Shown here piece after piece: positions 53,148 to 62,344 of a stretch of 64,000 nt of DNA (position 1 is its first letter; each line of letters starts with the position of its first letter). The translations under genes and the position numbers were made by a program. The notes under the pieces are model-generated. The model did no database searches, was not told where the DNA came from, and saw only the letters and a list, made by a program, of their open reading frames with translations. The stretch comes from Anaerolineales bacterium UBA5195 (GTDB lineage: Bacteria; Chloroflexota; Anaerolineae; Anaerolineales; Villigracilaceae): contig DHVZ01000059.1 in assembly GCA_002412925.1 (NCBI GenBank), positions 1-64,000 on the forward strand. Direction: 5' to 3'.

Positions 53148-54668
53148 ATGCTTGCCCGCATCTTTTCCTGCGCAGTGATTGGCCTCGAAGGTGTTATCGT
53201 CGAAGTCGAAGTCGATTACACCAATGGCCTGCCCGGTATGACCCTAGTGGGCTTGCCTGACGCCGCCGTGCAGGAAAGCCGCGAGCGCGTGCAGACCGCG
53301 GTCAAGAATGCCGGGCTGCACTTCCCCCGTCACCGGATCGTCGTTAACCTGTCCCCGGCCTCCATCCGCAAGGAAGGCCCCTACTACGACCTGCCCATCG
53401 CCCTGGGCGTGATTGTCCTGGGAGGCCATCTGGACCCTGAAACCCTGGAGAGCACCCTGGTGATCGGCGAACTCTCGCTGGATGGTATCGTCCGGCATGC
53501 GCGCGGCGTGTTGCCGATGGCCGCCACCGCCCGGGCGCAGGGCTTCAAGCGGATGATCGTCCCAGAGACAGATGCCGCTGAAGCGGCCTTGATCCCCAAT
53601 ATCGAAGTTATCCCCGTTTCGACGCTGGCGGCGCTCTACGACCATCTCTCTGGCCGCCATTTAATTGAACCTTACCAGGCCTCGGGTGAAGCCCCTTTAC
53701 CCCTGTTTGTCCCGACAGATTTCGCCGAGGTCAAGGGCCAGGAGCACGTCAAACGCGCGCTCGAAGTTGCCGCGGCGGGTGGGCACAATGTCATCCTCCA
53801 GGGACCGCCCGGAGCCGGGAAAACCCTGCTCGCCCGCGCCCTGCCCGGTATCCTGCCAGAAATGTCCATCGAAGAAGCGCTCGAAGTAACCCGCATCTAC
53901 TCCGTGGCCGACCAACTGCCCCCCGGAACGCCGCTGATCCGCAACCGACCTTTCCGCGCGCCGCACCACACCATCAGCCACGCCGGGCTGGTCGGCGGCG
54001 GGAACATCCCCCACCCCGGAGAAATCTCCCTCGCCCATCGCGGTGTGCTCTTCCTCGATGAACTCCCCGAATTCAACAGCCGCGCCATCGAAGTCATGCG
54101 TCAGCCGATGGAAGATAAGGTCGTCACCATCAGCCGCGCCCAAGGCTCGCTGACTTTCAGCGCCAACTTTCAACTGATTGCCGCGATGAATCCCTGTCCT
54201 TGCGGCTATTATGGTGATTCGCAAAAACCCTGCACCTGCGCCCATTCGACCGTGACCAAGTACCAGAAGCGTATTTCCGGCCCGATGCTCGACCGGATCG
54301 ACATCCACATCGAAGTTCCGCGCGTCGACTACGACAAGCTTTCCGGCGACCGCATGGGAGAGTCATCCGCGGCCATCCGCCAGCGGGTGCAGGCTGCGCG
54401 CCAGCGTCAGTTGGAACGTTTCGCCGGGACGACCATCGTCTGCAATGCCGATATGCGCGTGGCCGAAGTGCGTAAATTCTGCAAACTCGACGAAACCGGC
54501 GACAGCTTGGTGCGCGCCGCCATGAGCCAGATGAATTTATCCGCCCGCGCCTATCACCGCACTCTGAAGCTGGCGCGCACGATCGCAGATTTGGCGGGGA
54601 GTGACCAGATCCAGACGCCGCATGTGGCCGAGGCGCTGCAATACAGGCCGAAGGGGATGATGGGCTAG
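53148..54668 (+). CDS. comM: YifB/ComM-family Mg-chelatase-like AAA+ ATPase
   Basis: The product is 506 aa. It has an N-terminal Lon-protease-like domain (GLEGVIVEVEVDYTNGLPGMTLVGLPDAA), an AAA+ core with GPPGAGKT near 219-226 and FLDELPEFNSRAIEVMRQPMED, the four-Cys MNPCPCGYYGDSQKPCTCA segment and a C-terminal Mg-chelatase-like domain. ComM is a branch-migration helicase in natural transformation; the family is broadly conserved. It is divergent from the LacI operon and appears monocistronic. Confidence 0.92.
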   Translation: MLARIFSCAVIGLEGVIVEVEVDYTNGLPGMTLVGLPDAAVQESRERVQTAVKNAGLHFPRHRIVVNLSPASIRKEGPYYDLPIALGVIVLGGHLDPETLESTLVIGELSLDGIVRHARGVLPMAATARAQGFKRMIVPETDAAEAALIPNIEVIPVSTLAALYDHLSGRHLIEPYQASGEAPLPLFVPTDFAEVKGQEHVKRALEVAAAGGHNVILQGPPGAGKTLLARALPGILPEMSIEEALEVTRIYSVADQLPPGTPLIRNRPFRAPHHTISHAGLVGGGNIPHPGEISLAHRGVLFLDELPEFNSRAIEVMRQPMEDKVVTISRAQGSLTFSANFQLIAAMNPCPCGYYGDSQKPCTCAHSTVTKYQKRISGPMLDRIDIHIEVPRVDYDKLSGDRMGESSAAIRQRVQAARQRQLERFAGTTIVCNADMRVAEVRKFCKLDETGDSLVRAAMSQMNLSARAYHRTLKLARTIADLAGSDQIQTPHVAEALQYRPKGMMG

Positions 54669-54874
54669 ACTATACTTCGTGTAACAAATTGGGAAGGGCT
54701 GGCGATCCTGACTGCTATGCCAGATAACGCTAGGAATGCCTCGCTCACTTGCACTGCAACGAACGCACACCATCCCGGCGTCCTTCGGGCGTGAGGTGCA
54801 AGTGTCGCGGCAAGCTCTATATTTGCGTAAGCTGCTGTCATTGTCTCAAGACCTCCTACAAACAGATAACCGGC
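54669..54874. other. Intergenic stretch with a CACTTGCAC / GTGCAAGTG inverted pair
   Basis: A 9-bp inverted pair (54746-54754 / 54796-54804) may fold into a hairpin between the convergent comM and glycosyltransferase genes. I see no gene here. Confidence 0.35.
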
Positions 54875-56551
54875 TCAGGGAGTCCCATACAATTGAACCT
54901 GCACCCCATAAAAATCGCGCGTCTCGATTAACTTCATCTGTTCTGCAAGCGTTTGCGGAACTAGCCCCATTGGATCCGTATACGAGTCATGGCTGTAAAC
55001 CAGCCAGACCCTGTTATGCCCGCTCAACAATGAAATCAACCTGGGTATCTCGCTATTCGTCATCCTGGGCTCCGGGATACGGTTCTCGAACATATCAGGT
55101 ACCCCGCGTTTCTCTACCTGAATAGAATACTGGTTTTCATAGGCTTGAAAATAATAGTCAAACGGGATTTGCACCATGGCGGAGTTGAAAAGGATCAAAT
55201 CATCCTTTTGAGCGAAATTCGCGATATAACCGGCAGGGTCGCTCCAATCTTCTTTTTGCATGAAACGAAAATAATCGCCGGCAGAAAATAGATAGTTTGC
55301 ACCTAAAATCCCCATTGCCACGATCATAAGAAAACGAAATCTTAATAGAGCGATGCCAGCCGCCAGTACCAGGAACAATGGAATCGAGATCCAGATCAGG
55401 GTCCGATCGTAAAAAATGGGTCGGCGGATGCTCACGATCAGCTCACCCAGGACAGGGATGACAAACAGGGTTGCCAGAAATAAGAAGATCGAAAGTTTTT
55501 TCCGGTAATACACCAACCCGAAACAAAGCAACGCGCACAGAAACCACATCATGACCTGACTGGCTTGAGTTGGCGCAGATGGATTCAATAAGGCTCGCAG
55601 CGTCCGGGTAACGGCGTCCCAGCTTGGTTTGGGAATCCAAAACTCCTGATCGACTTTGCTGGCTTGCTGGATAAAGGCCAATAACCATGGACTCCATAGT
55701 AGGAAGATGCCAATCTGAGCCTTCAACCAGTTCCAAATATAGGGAGCTTGGAAGGCGGGTAGAGGCCCTGATTTCTTTATCCTTTGAAAAAGCATCAGAC
55801 CAAGAACGAATATATTGGTGGCTAAAGAGAAAAAGACAGCCGTATTGTGGCTGAGCAGGGTCGCAGCCGAGAATACGACAAATGCAACCCAGGCCAGATC
55901 AGTCTCAATGGTCTGGATGGGTAACCAGCGATGGCGGAACATCCAGGCTCTCCATCCGATTTGACTGAGGGTTTCATCCTTATAACTGAAATCACCTCGG
56001 GTGTCTGGTTCAACCAGTCCAGCTGTACGCCAGGCATGCAGATATTCCCGAAATTGGCTGCCGATAGGCCTGATGGAGCGCGAATCCGTCAAAAGTCTGA
56101 CCAGTGCATAAATTGCCACAGCTGCATTGAACGTCAGGAGGGTGTACATGCGCGTTTCCTGGGCGAAGTAGATGTTGAAAAGCGAAAGAGCCAGGAACAC
56201 TGCTGCTGCCAATCCCATCACAGCACCAGAGATGCGTTTGCCGATCAGGTAAATAATCGGGATGGTGCCTGCGCCGAAGAGTGCAGAAAGCAGACGGACA
56301 TAATAGGGCGTATCCCCATTGAGCGCGATCCAGTAATGGAGCAGGAGATAATAAAGGGGTGGGTGCTGGTCAATCTTGAGAATCCATTGCAGCAGATCGG
56401 CAACACTGTGGTTGGCCACCCATATGCTGAATGTTTCATCCAACCATAACCCTTTATCATCGAGTAGAAACAATCGCAGCCAACCACCAATTATTGTGAT
56501 GACGATTGCCAACCAGGGCGCCAACTCTTCAAAATCGATTTCTTCGTTCAT
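54875..56551 (-). CDS. Multi-pass membrane glycosyltransferase, ArnT/PMT-like
   Basis: The product is 558 aa from the ATG at 56551. The first outer loop has LLDDKGLWLDETFSIW with the Asp-Glu pair typical of GT39/GT83-type lipid-dependent transferases, and DQHPPLYYLLLHYWIAL follows. About eleven membrane helices precede a C-terminal outer domain (WSDPAGYIANFAQKDDLILFN). It probably moves a sugar from a polyprenyl phosphate to an envelope acceptor; donor and acceptor are unknown. The frame is open to 56671 but that part is atypical. Confidence 0.82.
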   Translation of the reverse strand: MNEEIDFEELAPWLAIVITIIGGWLRLFLLDDKGLWLDETFSIWVANHSVADLLQWILKIDQHPPLYYLLLHYWIALNGDTPYYVRLLSALFGAGTIPIIYLIGKRISGAVMGLAAAVFLALSLFNIYFAQETRMYTLLTFNAAVAIYALVRLLTDSRSIRPIGSQFREYLHAWRTAGLVEPDTRGDFSYKDETLSQIGWRAWMFRHRWLPIQTIETDLAWVAFVVFSAATLLSHNTAVFFSLATNIFVLGLMLFQRIKKSGPLPAFQAPYIWNWLKAQIGIFLLWSPWLLAFIQQASKVDQEFWIPKPSWDAVTRTLRALLNPSAPTQASQVMMWFLCALLCFGLVYYRKKLSIFLFLATLFVIPVLGELIVSIRRPIFYDRTLIWISIPLFLVLAAGIALLRFRFLMIVAMGILGANYLFSAGDYFRFMQKEDWSDPAGYIANFAQKDDLILFNSAMVQIPFDYYFQAYENQYSIQVEKRGVPDMFENRIPEPRMTNSEIPRLISLLSGHNRVWLVYSHDSYTDPMGLVPQTLAEQMKLIETRDFYGVQVQLYGTP

Positions 56552-57186
56552 CAGGATACTTCTTTCTGGGTTTGTTTCCCGAAAAGCGCCTAACGGCAGG
56601 CGGCCCATCCCGCACGCACTCCCGGGTACGTGTTGTAAGCCAGCGGTGGGAATAGGATACTTGCGCACCATTTACAAAGACCGCCGGCCAGTCGAGCAGA
56701 TCCCGTTGAGTGCCAAGCAAATGGTTGGTGCACATCGCCAATTCGTTCACAACCCGGAAAGTGTCCAACGTCTGCCCGAATTGGCACTCCTGGCAGGCTC
56801 GATTTTGAGTTTTCTGGCGGCAACTTTCCCAGCCATCGCCACCGGTTTTTGGGATCGCAAGCCAAGAAGAACGCCTGGCCGTTTTCGACGGCAACTTGCG
56901 GGTAAGCCATTTCCAAAAGGTGCCCTACTTTCGGGGCGACTTCGAGAAAAGAACTCGGTGACGGCTCATTTGCCTAAAGGAAATCTGGCACGAAGCGAAA
57001 AATTCGCTCTCACGCCACCAGCTTTCTAAATTTTACGCACAAAACACAACTTTTTGTAAGAACCAAGCTACCTGGAATTATTTTCCAGTGGTTATGGCTA
57101 TCTGGTTTTAGCCGAAACTAAAGTAATCAAATTCATCGAAAACCACTCGGCTCATGTATGAAAAATGTGCAAAATTGTGTCTAATA
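56552..57186. other. 635-bp region without a recognisable gene
   Basis: Short open frames on both strands give sequences without family features. Base composition drops to AT-rich toward 57030-57186. The right end abuts a transposase remnant, so this may be decayed insertion or flanking DNA. Confidence 0.4.
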
Positions 57187-57496
57187 GGGTTGTTCCCGAA
57201 TAGCGTCAAAGTAAGAGGAAATTCAAGAGACCAGCGCAAAGGGCAATGACATCATCTTCCATGGTGGCCTTGCGGTTGCGGAAAGCATGCACCAAAATAT
57301 TGAAACGCTTAATGCTTGCAATGGCATTCTCGACGAAAATTCGGACACGGCTCAAAGCCTGATTCTCGGTTTTTTGCTCGCTGGTCAGTTTCGGCTGTGG
57401 GTTTTTCTGGCTTTTGCGCGGCTTTTTATGCGGTATTTCAAGGCTTTTTTGTTGTTTAGACTTTTTACTTTTCATCGCCATGTTCTGCGAATGCAA
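57187..57496 (-). pseudogene. Fragment of an IS5-type DDE transposase
   Basis: The - strand frame 57206-57496 encodes IPHKKPRKSQ, LTSEQKTENQALSRVRIFVE, NAIASIKRFNILVHAFRNRK and the C-terminal DDVIALCAGLLNFLLL. This matches the C-terminal part of DDE_Tnp_4/IS5-group transposases (final Glu region with EHxIxxxKRFxIL...RNR). The N-terminal two-thirds are missing. The outer sequence GGGTTGTTCCCGAATAGCG (57187-57205) looks like the surviving terminal repeat. No matching end is seen on the other side. Confidence 0.75.
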
Positions 57497-57520
57497 ACGC
57501 TCGTTTGGTATACTGTGCCA

Positions 57521-57805
57521 ATGCTCCTCGAGTTCGCAGGCGAAATATTCTATTGGCGCGGTCCGTCCCCCTATCTGTTCGTGGCCATCCTGGAAGAGCC
57601 GGGCAGCGCTTTGAAGGCCATTTCATCCAGCGTCAGCTATGGCTGGGGCTGCATCCCGGTCCAGGCGCGGATTGGTAAAACGGAATGGAAGACCTCGCTG
57701 TTCCCCAAAGAGGGCCGCTACCTGGTGCCCATTCGCGCCAGCGTCCAAAAAGCGGAAAACCTGTCCGTGGGTGATCAAGTGGTCATCCAGCTCGAAGTAG
57801 GTTGA
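57521..57805 (+). CDS. DUF1905-family protein
   Basis: The 94-aa product reads MLLEFAGEIFYWRGPSPYLF, then GWGCIPVQARIGKTEWKTSLFPKEGRYLVPIRAS and LSVGDQVVIQLEV, the full DUF1905 beta-barrel pattern. The role is unknown. A TATACT -10 element (57509-57514) places transcription start at or near the ATG, so the mRNA may be leaderless. An ATG at 57491 would add ten residues but lies upstream of that -10. It sits next to the transposase fragment. Confidence 0.82.
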   Translation: MLLEFAGEIFYWRGPSPYLFVAILEEPGSALKAISSSVSYGWGCIPVQARIGKTEWKTSLFPKEGRYLVPIRASVQKAENLSVGDQVVIQLEVG

Positions 57806-57825
57806 ATTCATCGTCCGAGTTGAAC

Positions 57826-57855
57826 AAAAAATCGCCCAGGCCTGGGCGATTTTTT
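57826..57855. terminator. Bidirectional terminator between DUF1905 and degV genes
   Basis: AAAAAATCGCCCAGG and its exact complement form a 15-bp palindrome (57826-57855) with A and T runs for both strands. Confidence 0.9.
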
Positions 57856-57869
57856 GTAGCGATCAGATT

Positions 57870-58715
57870 TTAGGCCTTGACCGCCGCAAAACCCAAGCCG
57901 TTCGGGCCAATGTGTGTCCCGATCAAACCGGTGACGTTGACGATCCGAATTTCGCGCGGGATGAGATCGCGCGCCTCGCTGGTCATCAGCAGCTCAAGAA
58001 ATTCCCTGGCGCGGCCCTCCGCGCTGGTATGCAGGATGGCCAGTCGTTCCAGCGGGCCCAGCGTCAGCAGGAAATTCAGTAAAGCCTGGGTGGCCTGGCG
58101 GGTGGTGCGCGCGGCGCTGAGGGGTCGTACCACGCCCTCGCGCAGTTCGACGACCGGTTTGATGCTCAACAGCCCGCCCAGGGCGGTAATCGCCGCTGGG
58201 ACACGCCCGGAGCGGCGCAGGTAGTCCAGGGTATCGAGGGCGGCTCCCACGCAGATCCGCGCGCGGGTCGAGCGGATGATTTCCAAAACGGCGTTGAGTT
58301 CCAGGTCATTTTCGCTGGCCTCGGCGGCGGCCAGCGCCTGGAAGCCCGAACCGAGGCTCAATGAGCCGGATTCGATCACGGTCACTTTACCGGGGAAATC
58401 ACGGGCGGCATGGCGGGCAAAGTTGGGGATGCTGGTCAGTTTTTCAGAAATATGAACCGAGATAACATGCTGGCAGCCCGCCGCAAGCAGCTTCTCGTAG
58501 CGGACAGAAAAATTCGTTGGCGAGGGGGCGGCGGTCGTGGGAGTACGGCGCAGGCCGGGCAGGCGGCGATAAAATTCTTCGCGGGTGAGGTCGACTCCAT
58601 CGACATATTCCTGGCCTTCGATCACCAGGACTGCAGGAATGACCTCGATTTGATAGCGTTCGACCAGGTCGGCCGGGAGATCAGAGGGGGAGTCCGTGAC
58701 AATGCCGATTTTCAT
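57870..58715 (-). CDS. DegV-family fatty-acid-binding protein (FakB-like)
   Basis: The 281-aa protein starts MKIGIVTDSPSDLPADLVER with the DegV DS motif and has RRTPTTAAPSPTNF (fatty-acid carboxyl site region), VIESGSLSLGSGF and GGLLSIKPVVELREG. FakB proteins hold a fatty acid while FakA phosphorylates its carboxyl group. A FakA gene lies 0.95 kb upstream on the same strand. It overlaps the paralogous gene by 4 nt. Confidence 0.88.
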   Translation of the reverse strand: MKIGIVTDSPSDLPADLVERYQIEVIPAVLVIEGQEYVDGVDLTREEFYRRLPGLRRTPTTAAPSPTNFSVRYEKLLAAGCQHVISVHISEKLTSIPNFARHAARDFPGKVTVIESGSLSLGSGFQALAAAEASENDLELNAVLEIIRSTRARICVGAALDTLDYLRRSGRVPAAITALGGLLSIKPVVELREGVVRPLSAARTTRQATQALLNFLLTLGPLERLAILHTSAEGRAREFLELLMTSEARDLIPREIRIVNVTGLIGTHIGPNGLGFAAVKA

Positions 58716-59479
58716 TTTGGAATTTCCAGGACTGTGAGGCCGGTAGTCTGTGCGCCGAACAAGACCGAGAGCGGGGCGTTCAGTTCCATTTCTGTGAAGA
58801 GTGCGCCAGGAAACAAGCCGCTGGCCGCTTCGCGCAAAGAACGGGTGTGCAGCCTGGCGCTGCCTCCGCGAAAGTAAGCCAGTTGTTGGGGTTTTTCAAA
58901 CTCTTCGATGAATTCTTGCAGGGTTTCCAGCAGGTGGCGCCGGGTGCGCACTTTTTTGTACGCTGCGAGGCAGCCTTCTTCGAGCGAATAAATGGGGGTG
59001 GCGCCTGATAGGTCTGCCGGGGCAGCCATCGACGAGTCGTTTTGTTCATCCTGTGGCGGGCAGGCCTCTCCCGGGCAGATCAGGGTAAACAGGAAGGGGA
59101 GGATCGCGCGAATGCACTCTTCCACTTCTGGCAGGGAGGCCCCTGCGGCGGCTTTCCGCGCCCCGATTTGGGCCAAAATCCCCAGGCCCGGACCAATCTG
59201 TTGTGAATCCAGCACAGAAATTTTCGCTGTGCCCCCGTGGCTTTGCGCCGCCAGATGCGCAGCGTTGGCTCCTGGCAGGAGGGATTCGGGAGCCGCCAGC
59301 ACCAGGATGGCGTTGAATTCTTGTTCGAGTTCCCGGTAGGCGCGGCTAAAATCATCAGTGGTGGGTGGAAGCATGCGGCCGTCCTCTGTCGCCAGTGTCA
59401 GCGTGCGGATAGAGCGCCCGTTACCCAAAGCAGCGGATGGGAAAAGAGCGGCATCGTTGGTGAGAATGCAGACGGTCAT
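58712..59479 (-). CDS. Divergent DegV-like paralogue
   Basis: The product is 255 aa. VCILTNDAALFPS replaces the usual VTDSxxD start, and ISVLDSQQIGPGLGILAQIGARKAAAGASL aligns with the second DegV half (DS..S.G.G). The SQPS-like loop that holds the fatty-acid head group is not apparent. The middle carries an Asp/Glu-rich insert (CPPQDEQNDSSM). It may be a FakB with another ligand or a non-binding partner. Its end overlaps the true degV gene. Confidence 0.65.
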   Translation of the reverse strand: MTVCILTNDAALFPSAALGNGRSIRTLTLATEDGRMLPPTTDDFSRAYRELEQEFNAILVLAAPESLLPGANAAHLAAQSHGGTAKISVLDSQQIGPGLGILAQIGARKAAAGASLPEVEECIRAILPFLFTLICPGEACPPQDEQNDSSMAAPADLSGATPIYSLEEGCLAAYKKVRTRRHLLETLQEFIEEFEKPQQLAYFRGGSARLHTRSLREAASGLFPGALFTEMELNAPLSVLFGAQTTGLTVLEIPK

Positions 59480-59489
59480 AGGGTAATAT

Positions 59490-59640
59490 GTCGTTGCGAG
59501 CCGTTTTGTGGCGAAGCAACCCCCGGTTAAGCGGGCACACCTACCCTGGCGGGCGGTGCTAGGGAAACTGCTTTTTTGAGAAAGTTCCCCGTTTTCTGGG
59601 AGATTGCTTCGTTCGCTAGAGAACGCTCACTTGCAACGAC
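59490..59640. repeat. Intergenic repeat bounded by GTCGTTGCGAG ... CTTGCAACGAC
   Basis: GTCGTTGCGAG (59490-59500) is mirrored by TTGCAACGAC (59631-59640). GCGAAGCAAC and GATTGCTTCG form an inner inverted pair. This is the GTCATTGCGAG...GAAGCAATC type of bacterial intergenic repeat. It separates the degV-like gene from fakA. Confidence 0.7.
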
Positions 59641-59663
59641 ATTGTTAATGTTGGGGCAGATAC

Positions 59664-61304
59664 TTACTCAATCGAAATGATGAATTGGTAGTGCGGTTGA
59701 CCGCCCTCTTGCACTTCGATTTCCTGGTTTGGATATTTTTCGCGGATCAGGTCGGCAATGTGGTTGGCTTCAGCGTGTTTCAGTTCTTCGCCATAAAAGA
59801 GCGTGATTAATTCATAATCCCGCGCTTTGGCTTTTTCAAGGAATTCGAAGCAGGCATGTTCCACGCTGCTGGATGAGACCGCCAGTTTGCCGTTCAGCAG
59901 GGCGATGACCTGTCCCTCCCGAACGGCGACGCCGTCGATTTCGACCGAACGCGTAGCGATGGTGATTTCACCGGTAATGACGCTTTCAAGCGCTTTGACC
60001 ATTTTTTCGGCTACTTTATCCAGTTCGCCATCGGGATTCATGTGCAGCATGGCGGCCAGTCCCTGCGGCACATTGGTGCTGGGCACAACACGCACATCCT
60101 TCGCGGTGACTTCCTTGGCCTGGTTGGCCGCCAGGACGATGTTCTTGTTATTGGGCAGGATAATGACTTTGTCTGTTGGCAGGTTCTCGAACGCATCCAG
60201 AATATCTCGGGTTGAGGGATTCATGGTTTGCCCCCCCGAAACGACCGCGGCCACCCCGAGGCTGGCGAAGATGCGCGTTAGACCCAGGCCTGGAGAAACG
60301 GTGATGACGGCAATTTGTCCCGGGTCGATTTTTGCCAGTTCATATTTAGCCCTGCTGGCCTGACCCTCAATTTCATCCATTTGCGCCAGCAGGTTTTCCA
60401 TGGCGACTTTGGTGATGGTGCCGATGCCCATAATGTAGTCAATCGGGTCATAGCGTTTTTCAAGCGGGGTATGGATATGCATGCGGTACATGCCCTCGCC
60501 CTCGCCGACCTGGATGGAAGTCCCAATTTCTTCGAGGCGATTGTAAAACGCGGGGAGTTCGAAGCTGCCGGTTGGGCGAAAATCGACGACAACTTCCCAA
60601 TCCTGGCCTTCTTCGACGCTTTCCAGGGCATTTTCCAGATTCATGGCAGATAAAGGCTGGATGGAAATCACAGGGGCTTCGAGCGATTCGCCATCGATGA
60701 AGCGGATCATCCCCTCGAGGATGAAGAACAATCCTTTTCCCCCGGAATCCACCACACCGGCTTGTTTCAAAATGGGGAGCAATTCAGGGGTATTCTCGAC
60801 AGATAGGTTCGCGGCAGTCACACAGCGGCGCAGCATTTCCACCGGGTCATCGGTCTCTTTTTCGGCAAGGGCGGCTTCGGCTGCAATATCCTTGGAAACA
60901 GTTAGAATCGTTCCCTCCACCGGGCGAACCACGCCTTTATAGGCGGTGTCACGCGCTTCGGCAAAAGCCGCCGCCAGCGCGGGAGTGTCAATGGTGTCTT
61001 TACCATGCAGGGCGCGCGAAAATCCGCGCAGTAATTGGGACAGAATGACACCCGAGTTGCCGCGGGCGCCCATCAAAGCGCCCTGCGCTACCGCTGCCGC
61101 CATTTGACCGGCGCTGTGATACCCCAGATTACTGACCTCGTTATAGGCTGACGTCATCGTCAGCAGCATGTTCGTGCCGGTATCGCCATCAGGGACGGGA
61201 AATACGTTCAGCGCGTTTACCAGTTGCGAATTTGTGCGTAGCCAGGTCAAACCGGCTTCGATCAGTTGTTTCAACATTAAACCATCAATGGACTTACTTT
61301 GCAT
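59664..61304 (-). CDS. fakA: Fatty acid kinase FakA (DhaL-like domain)
   Basis: The product is 546 aa from the ATG at 61304. The DhaL/DAK2 kinase domain has NVFPVPDGDTGTNM at 33-46 with the Mg-binding Asp residues, and GARGNSGVILSQLLRGF. A middle linker domain and a C-terminal DegV-like domain (PNNKNIVLAANQA, VVPSTNVPQGLAAML) follow. FakA phosphorylates fatty acids bound to FakB, feeding exogenous fatty acids into phospholipid synthesis. Neighbours are two DegV genes and Asp23. Confidence 0.93.
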   Translation of the reverse strand: MQSKSIDGLMLKQLIEAGLTWLRTNSQLVNALNVFPVPDGDTGTNMLLTMTSAYNEVSNLGYHSAGQMAAAVAQGALMGARGNSGVILSQLLRGFSRALHGKDTIDTPALAAAFAEARDTAYKGVVRPVEGTILTVSKDIAAEAALAEKETDDPVEMLRRCVTAANLSVENTPELLPILKQAGVVDSGGKGLFFILEGMIRFIDGESLEAPVISIQPLSAMNLENALESVEEGQDWEVVVDFRPTGSFELPAFYNRLEEIGTSIQVGEGEGMYRMHIHTPLEKRYDPIDYIMGIGTITKVAMENLLAQMDEIEGQASRAKYELAKIDPGQIAVITVSPGLGLTRIFASLGVAAVVSGGQTMNPSTRDILDAFENLPTDKVIILPNNKNIVLAANQAKEVTAKDVRVVPSTNVPQGLAAMLHMNPDGELDKVAEKMVKALESVITGEITIATRSVEIDGVAVREGQVIALLNGKLAVSSSSVEHACFEFLEKAKARDYELITLFYGEELKHAEANHIADLIREKYPNQEIEVQEGGQPHYQFIISIE

Positions 61305-61396
61305 GTGTAAAAATCTCCTGGCGCAAGCAATCAATCATGACAACTTTAAAATCGCAAAGGTCTGGAGCTGCCTTTGCGCCTGGCGGTTAAGAACAG

Positions 61397-61753
61397 CTAA
61401 TCGGTGTTGCTGACTCGCAGACCCAGGATGTGGACATTGACCTCGTGGGTTTTCAGCCCAACGTTTTTTTCCACCGCGTAACGCACGGTGTTGGCCACAC
61501 TCTGCGCGACTGAAGTAATCCGGGTGCCATACTCGACGATGATGTAGATATCAATATCGAGTTTGTCGCCATCAAAACGGACGCCAACGCCGCGCGTAGG
61601 TTCGCGGGTGATGGTGTTGGCAATTCCCTCAGCCAGGTTTTTTGGGGCGAGCCCCACCACGCCGTAAGACTGCAAGGTGGCATGGTAGGTGATGGTGGCG
61701 ATGGCGTTGGGCGAAATATGGATGCTTCCCAGCGTAGTTTTTTCCTGTCCCAT
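61397..61753 (-). CDS. Asp23/Gls24-family envelope stress protein
   Basis: The 118-aa product has ISPNAIATITYHATLQSYGVVG, VRFDGDKLDIDIYIIVEYG and VNVHILGLRV, the Asp23 pattern. In Firmicutes the gene directly precedes fakA, as here. A membrane-proximal scaffold function is inferred. It lies 92 bp upstream of fakA. Confidence 0.9.
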   Translation of the reverse strand: MGQEKTTLGSIHISPNAIATITYHATLQSYGVVGLAPKNLAEGIANTITREPTRGVGVRFDGDKLDIDIYIIVEYGTRITSVAQSVANTVRYAVEKNVGLKTHEVNVHILGLRVSNTD

Positions 61754-62074
61754 GGTTTTTTCCTTTGCCTGAATTATTTACGCTCTCCCAGATTTTTGTG
61801 AAGAGGGCCGCATTTTGGGGTGTATGCGCGCTCACACCCCAAAATGCGGGGTACATTCATCACGGGAAGTCTCAAAGAGCATAAACACTTGACTCGTGCC
61901 GCAGCCACCTTATGTTGCAGGGTTGTTTTGAACGTTTTCTTATTGAAACAGAGCCGATAACCCTACATCATTAATAAAGTTGCGGTACTTGTAGAAGGGT
62001 GCGCTTTGTGGTAAAATGTTGCGCTTGAACCAATGCGGTACAATGGTATTATAGCAAGAAAGGATGATCTTCAA
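61754..62074. other. 321-bp divergent intergenic region with a long palindrome
   Basis: It holds the palindrome at 61808-61849 and the divergent upstream regions of the Asp23 gene (-) and rpmB (+). An AGAAAGGATGATCT ribosome site precedes rpmB. No other gene is seen. Confidence 0.5.
61808..61849. repeat. Long palindrome, GGGGTG family copy 2
   Basis: The 16-bp arms CCGCATTTTGGGGTGT and complement (61808-61823 / 61834-61849) enclose ATGCGCGCTC. The preceding TTTGTGAAGAGGGCC is similar to TTTAAAGAAGCCC before the copy at 8084. Confidence 0.7.
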
Positions 62075-62257
62075 ATGGCTAAATGCGCTCACTGCGGCAA
62101 AACGACCACTTTCGGTCACAACCGCTCCTTCTCCCTGCGGGCAACCAATCGCAAGTTCTTACCGAACTTGCAGAAGGTGACTGTTTTTGAGAAGGGCATC
62201 AAAACCCAGAAGACGCTTTGCACCAAGTGCATCCGCACCCTGGTAAAAACGGCGTAG
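62075..62257 (+). CDS. rpmB: 50S ribosomal protein L28
   Basis: The 60-aa product reads MAKCAHCGKTTTFGHNRSFS and ends TLCTKCIRTLVKTA. The two CxxC pairs form a zinc ribbon, the zinc-type L28. The ATG at 62075 follows AGGATGATCTTCAA. It is monocistronic with its own terminator. Confidence 0.96.
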   Translation: MAKCAHCGKTTTFGHNRSFSLRATNRKFLPNLQKVTVFEKGIKTQKTLCTKCIRTLVKTA

Positions 62258-62282
62258 TCTGTCCTTCACTTTCCTTCAAAGG

Positions 62283-62309
62283 TCACGGCGCAGGCCGTGA
62301 TTTTTGTTT
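62283..62309 (+). terminator. Terminator of rpmB
   Basis: TCACGGC / GCCGTGA with a 4-nt loop is followed by TTTTTGTTT. Confidence 0.85.
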
Positions 62310-62344
62310 AATTCCTTGCAAACCACCGCTCGTAAAGACACGGA

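Noticed and set aside
54736..55125. + strand open frame of 129 codons after comM
   Set aside because: It overlaps the convergent glycosyltransferase gene antisense and starts in a hairpin-prone stretch with no family similarity.
56376..57029. + strand open frame of 217 codons beside the glycosyltransferase
   Set aside because: About a quarter is antisense to the glycosyltransferase and the rest has no family features or ribosome site.
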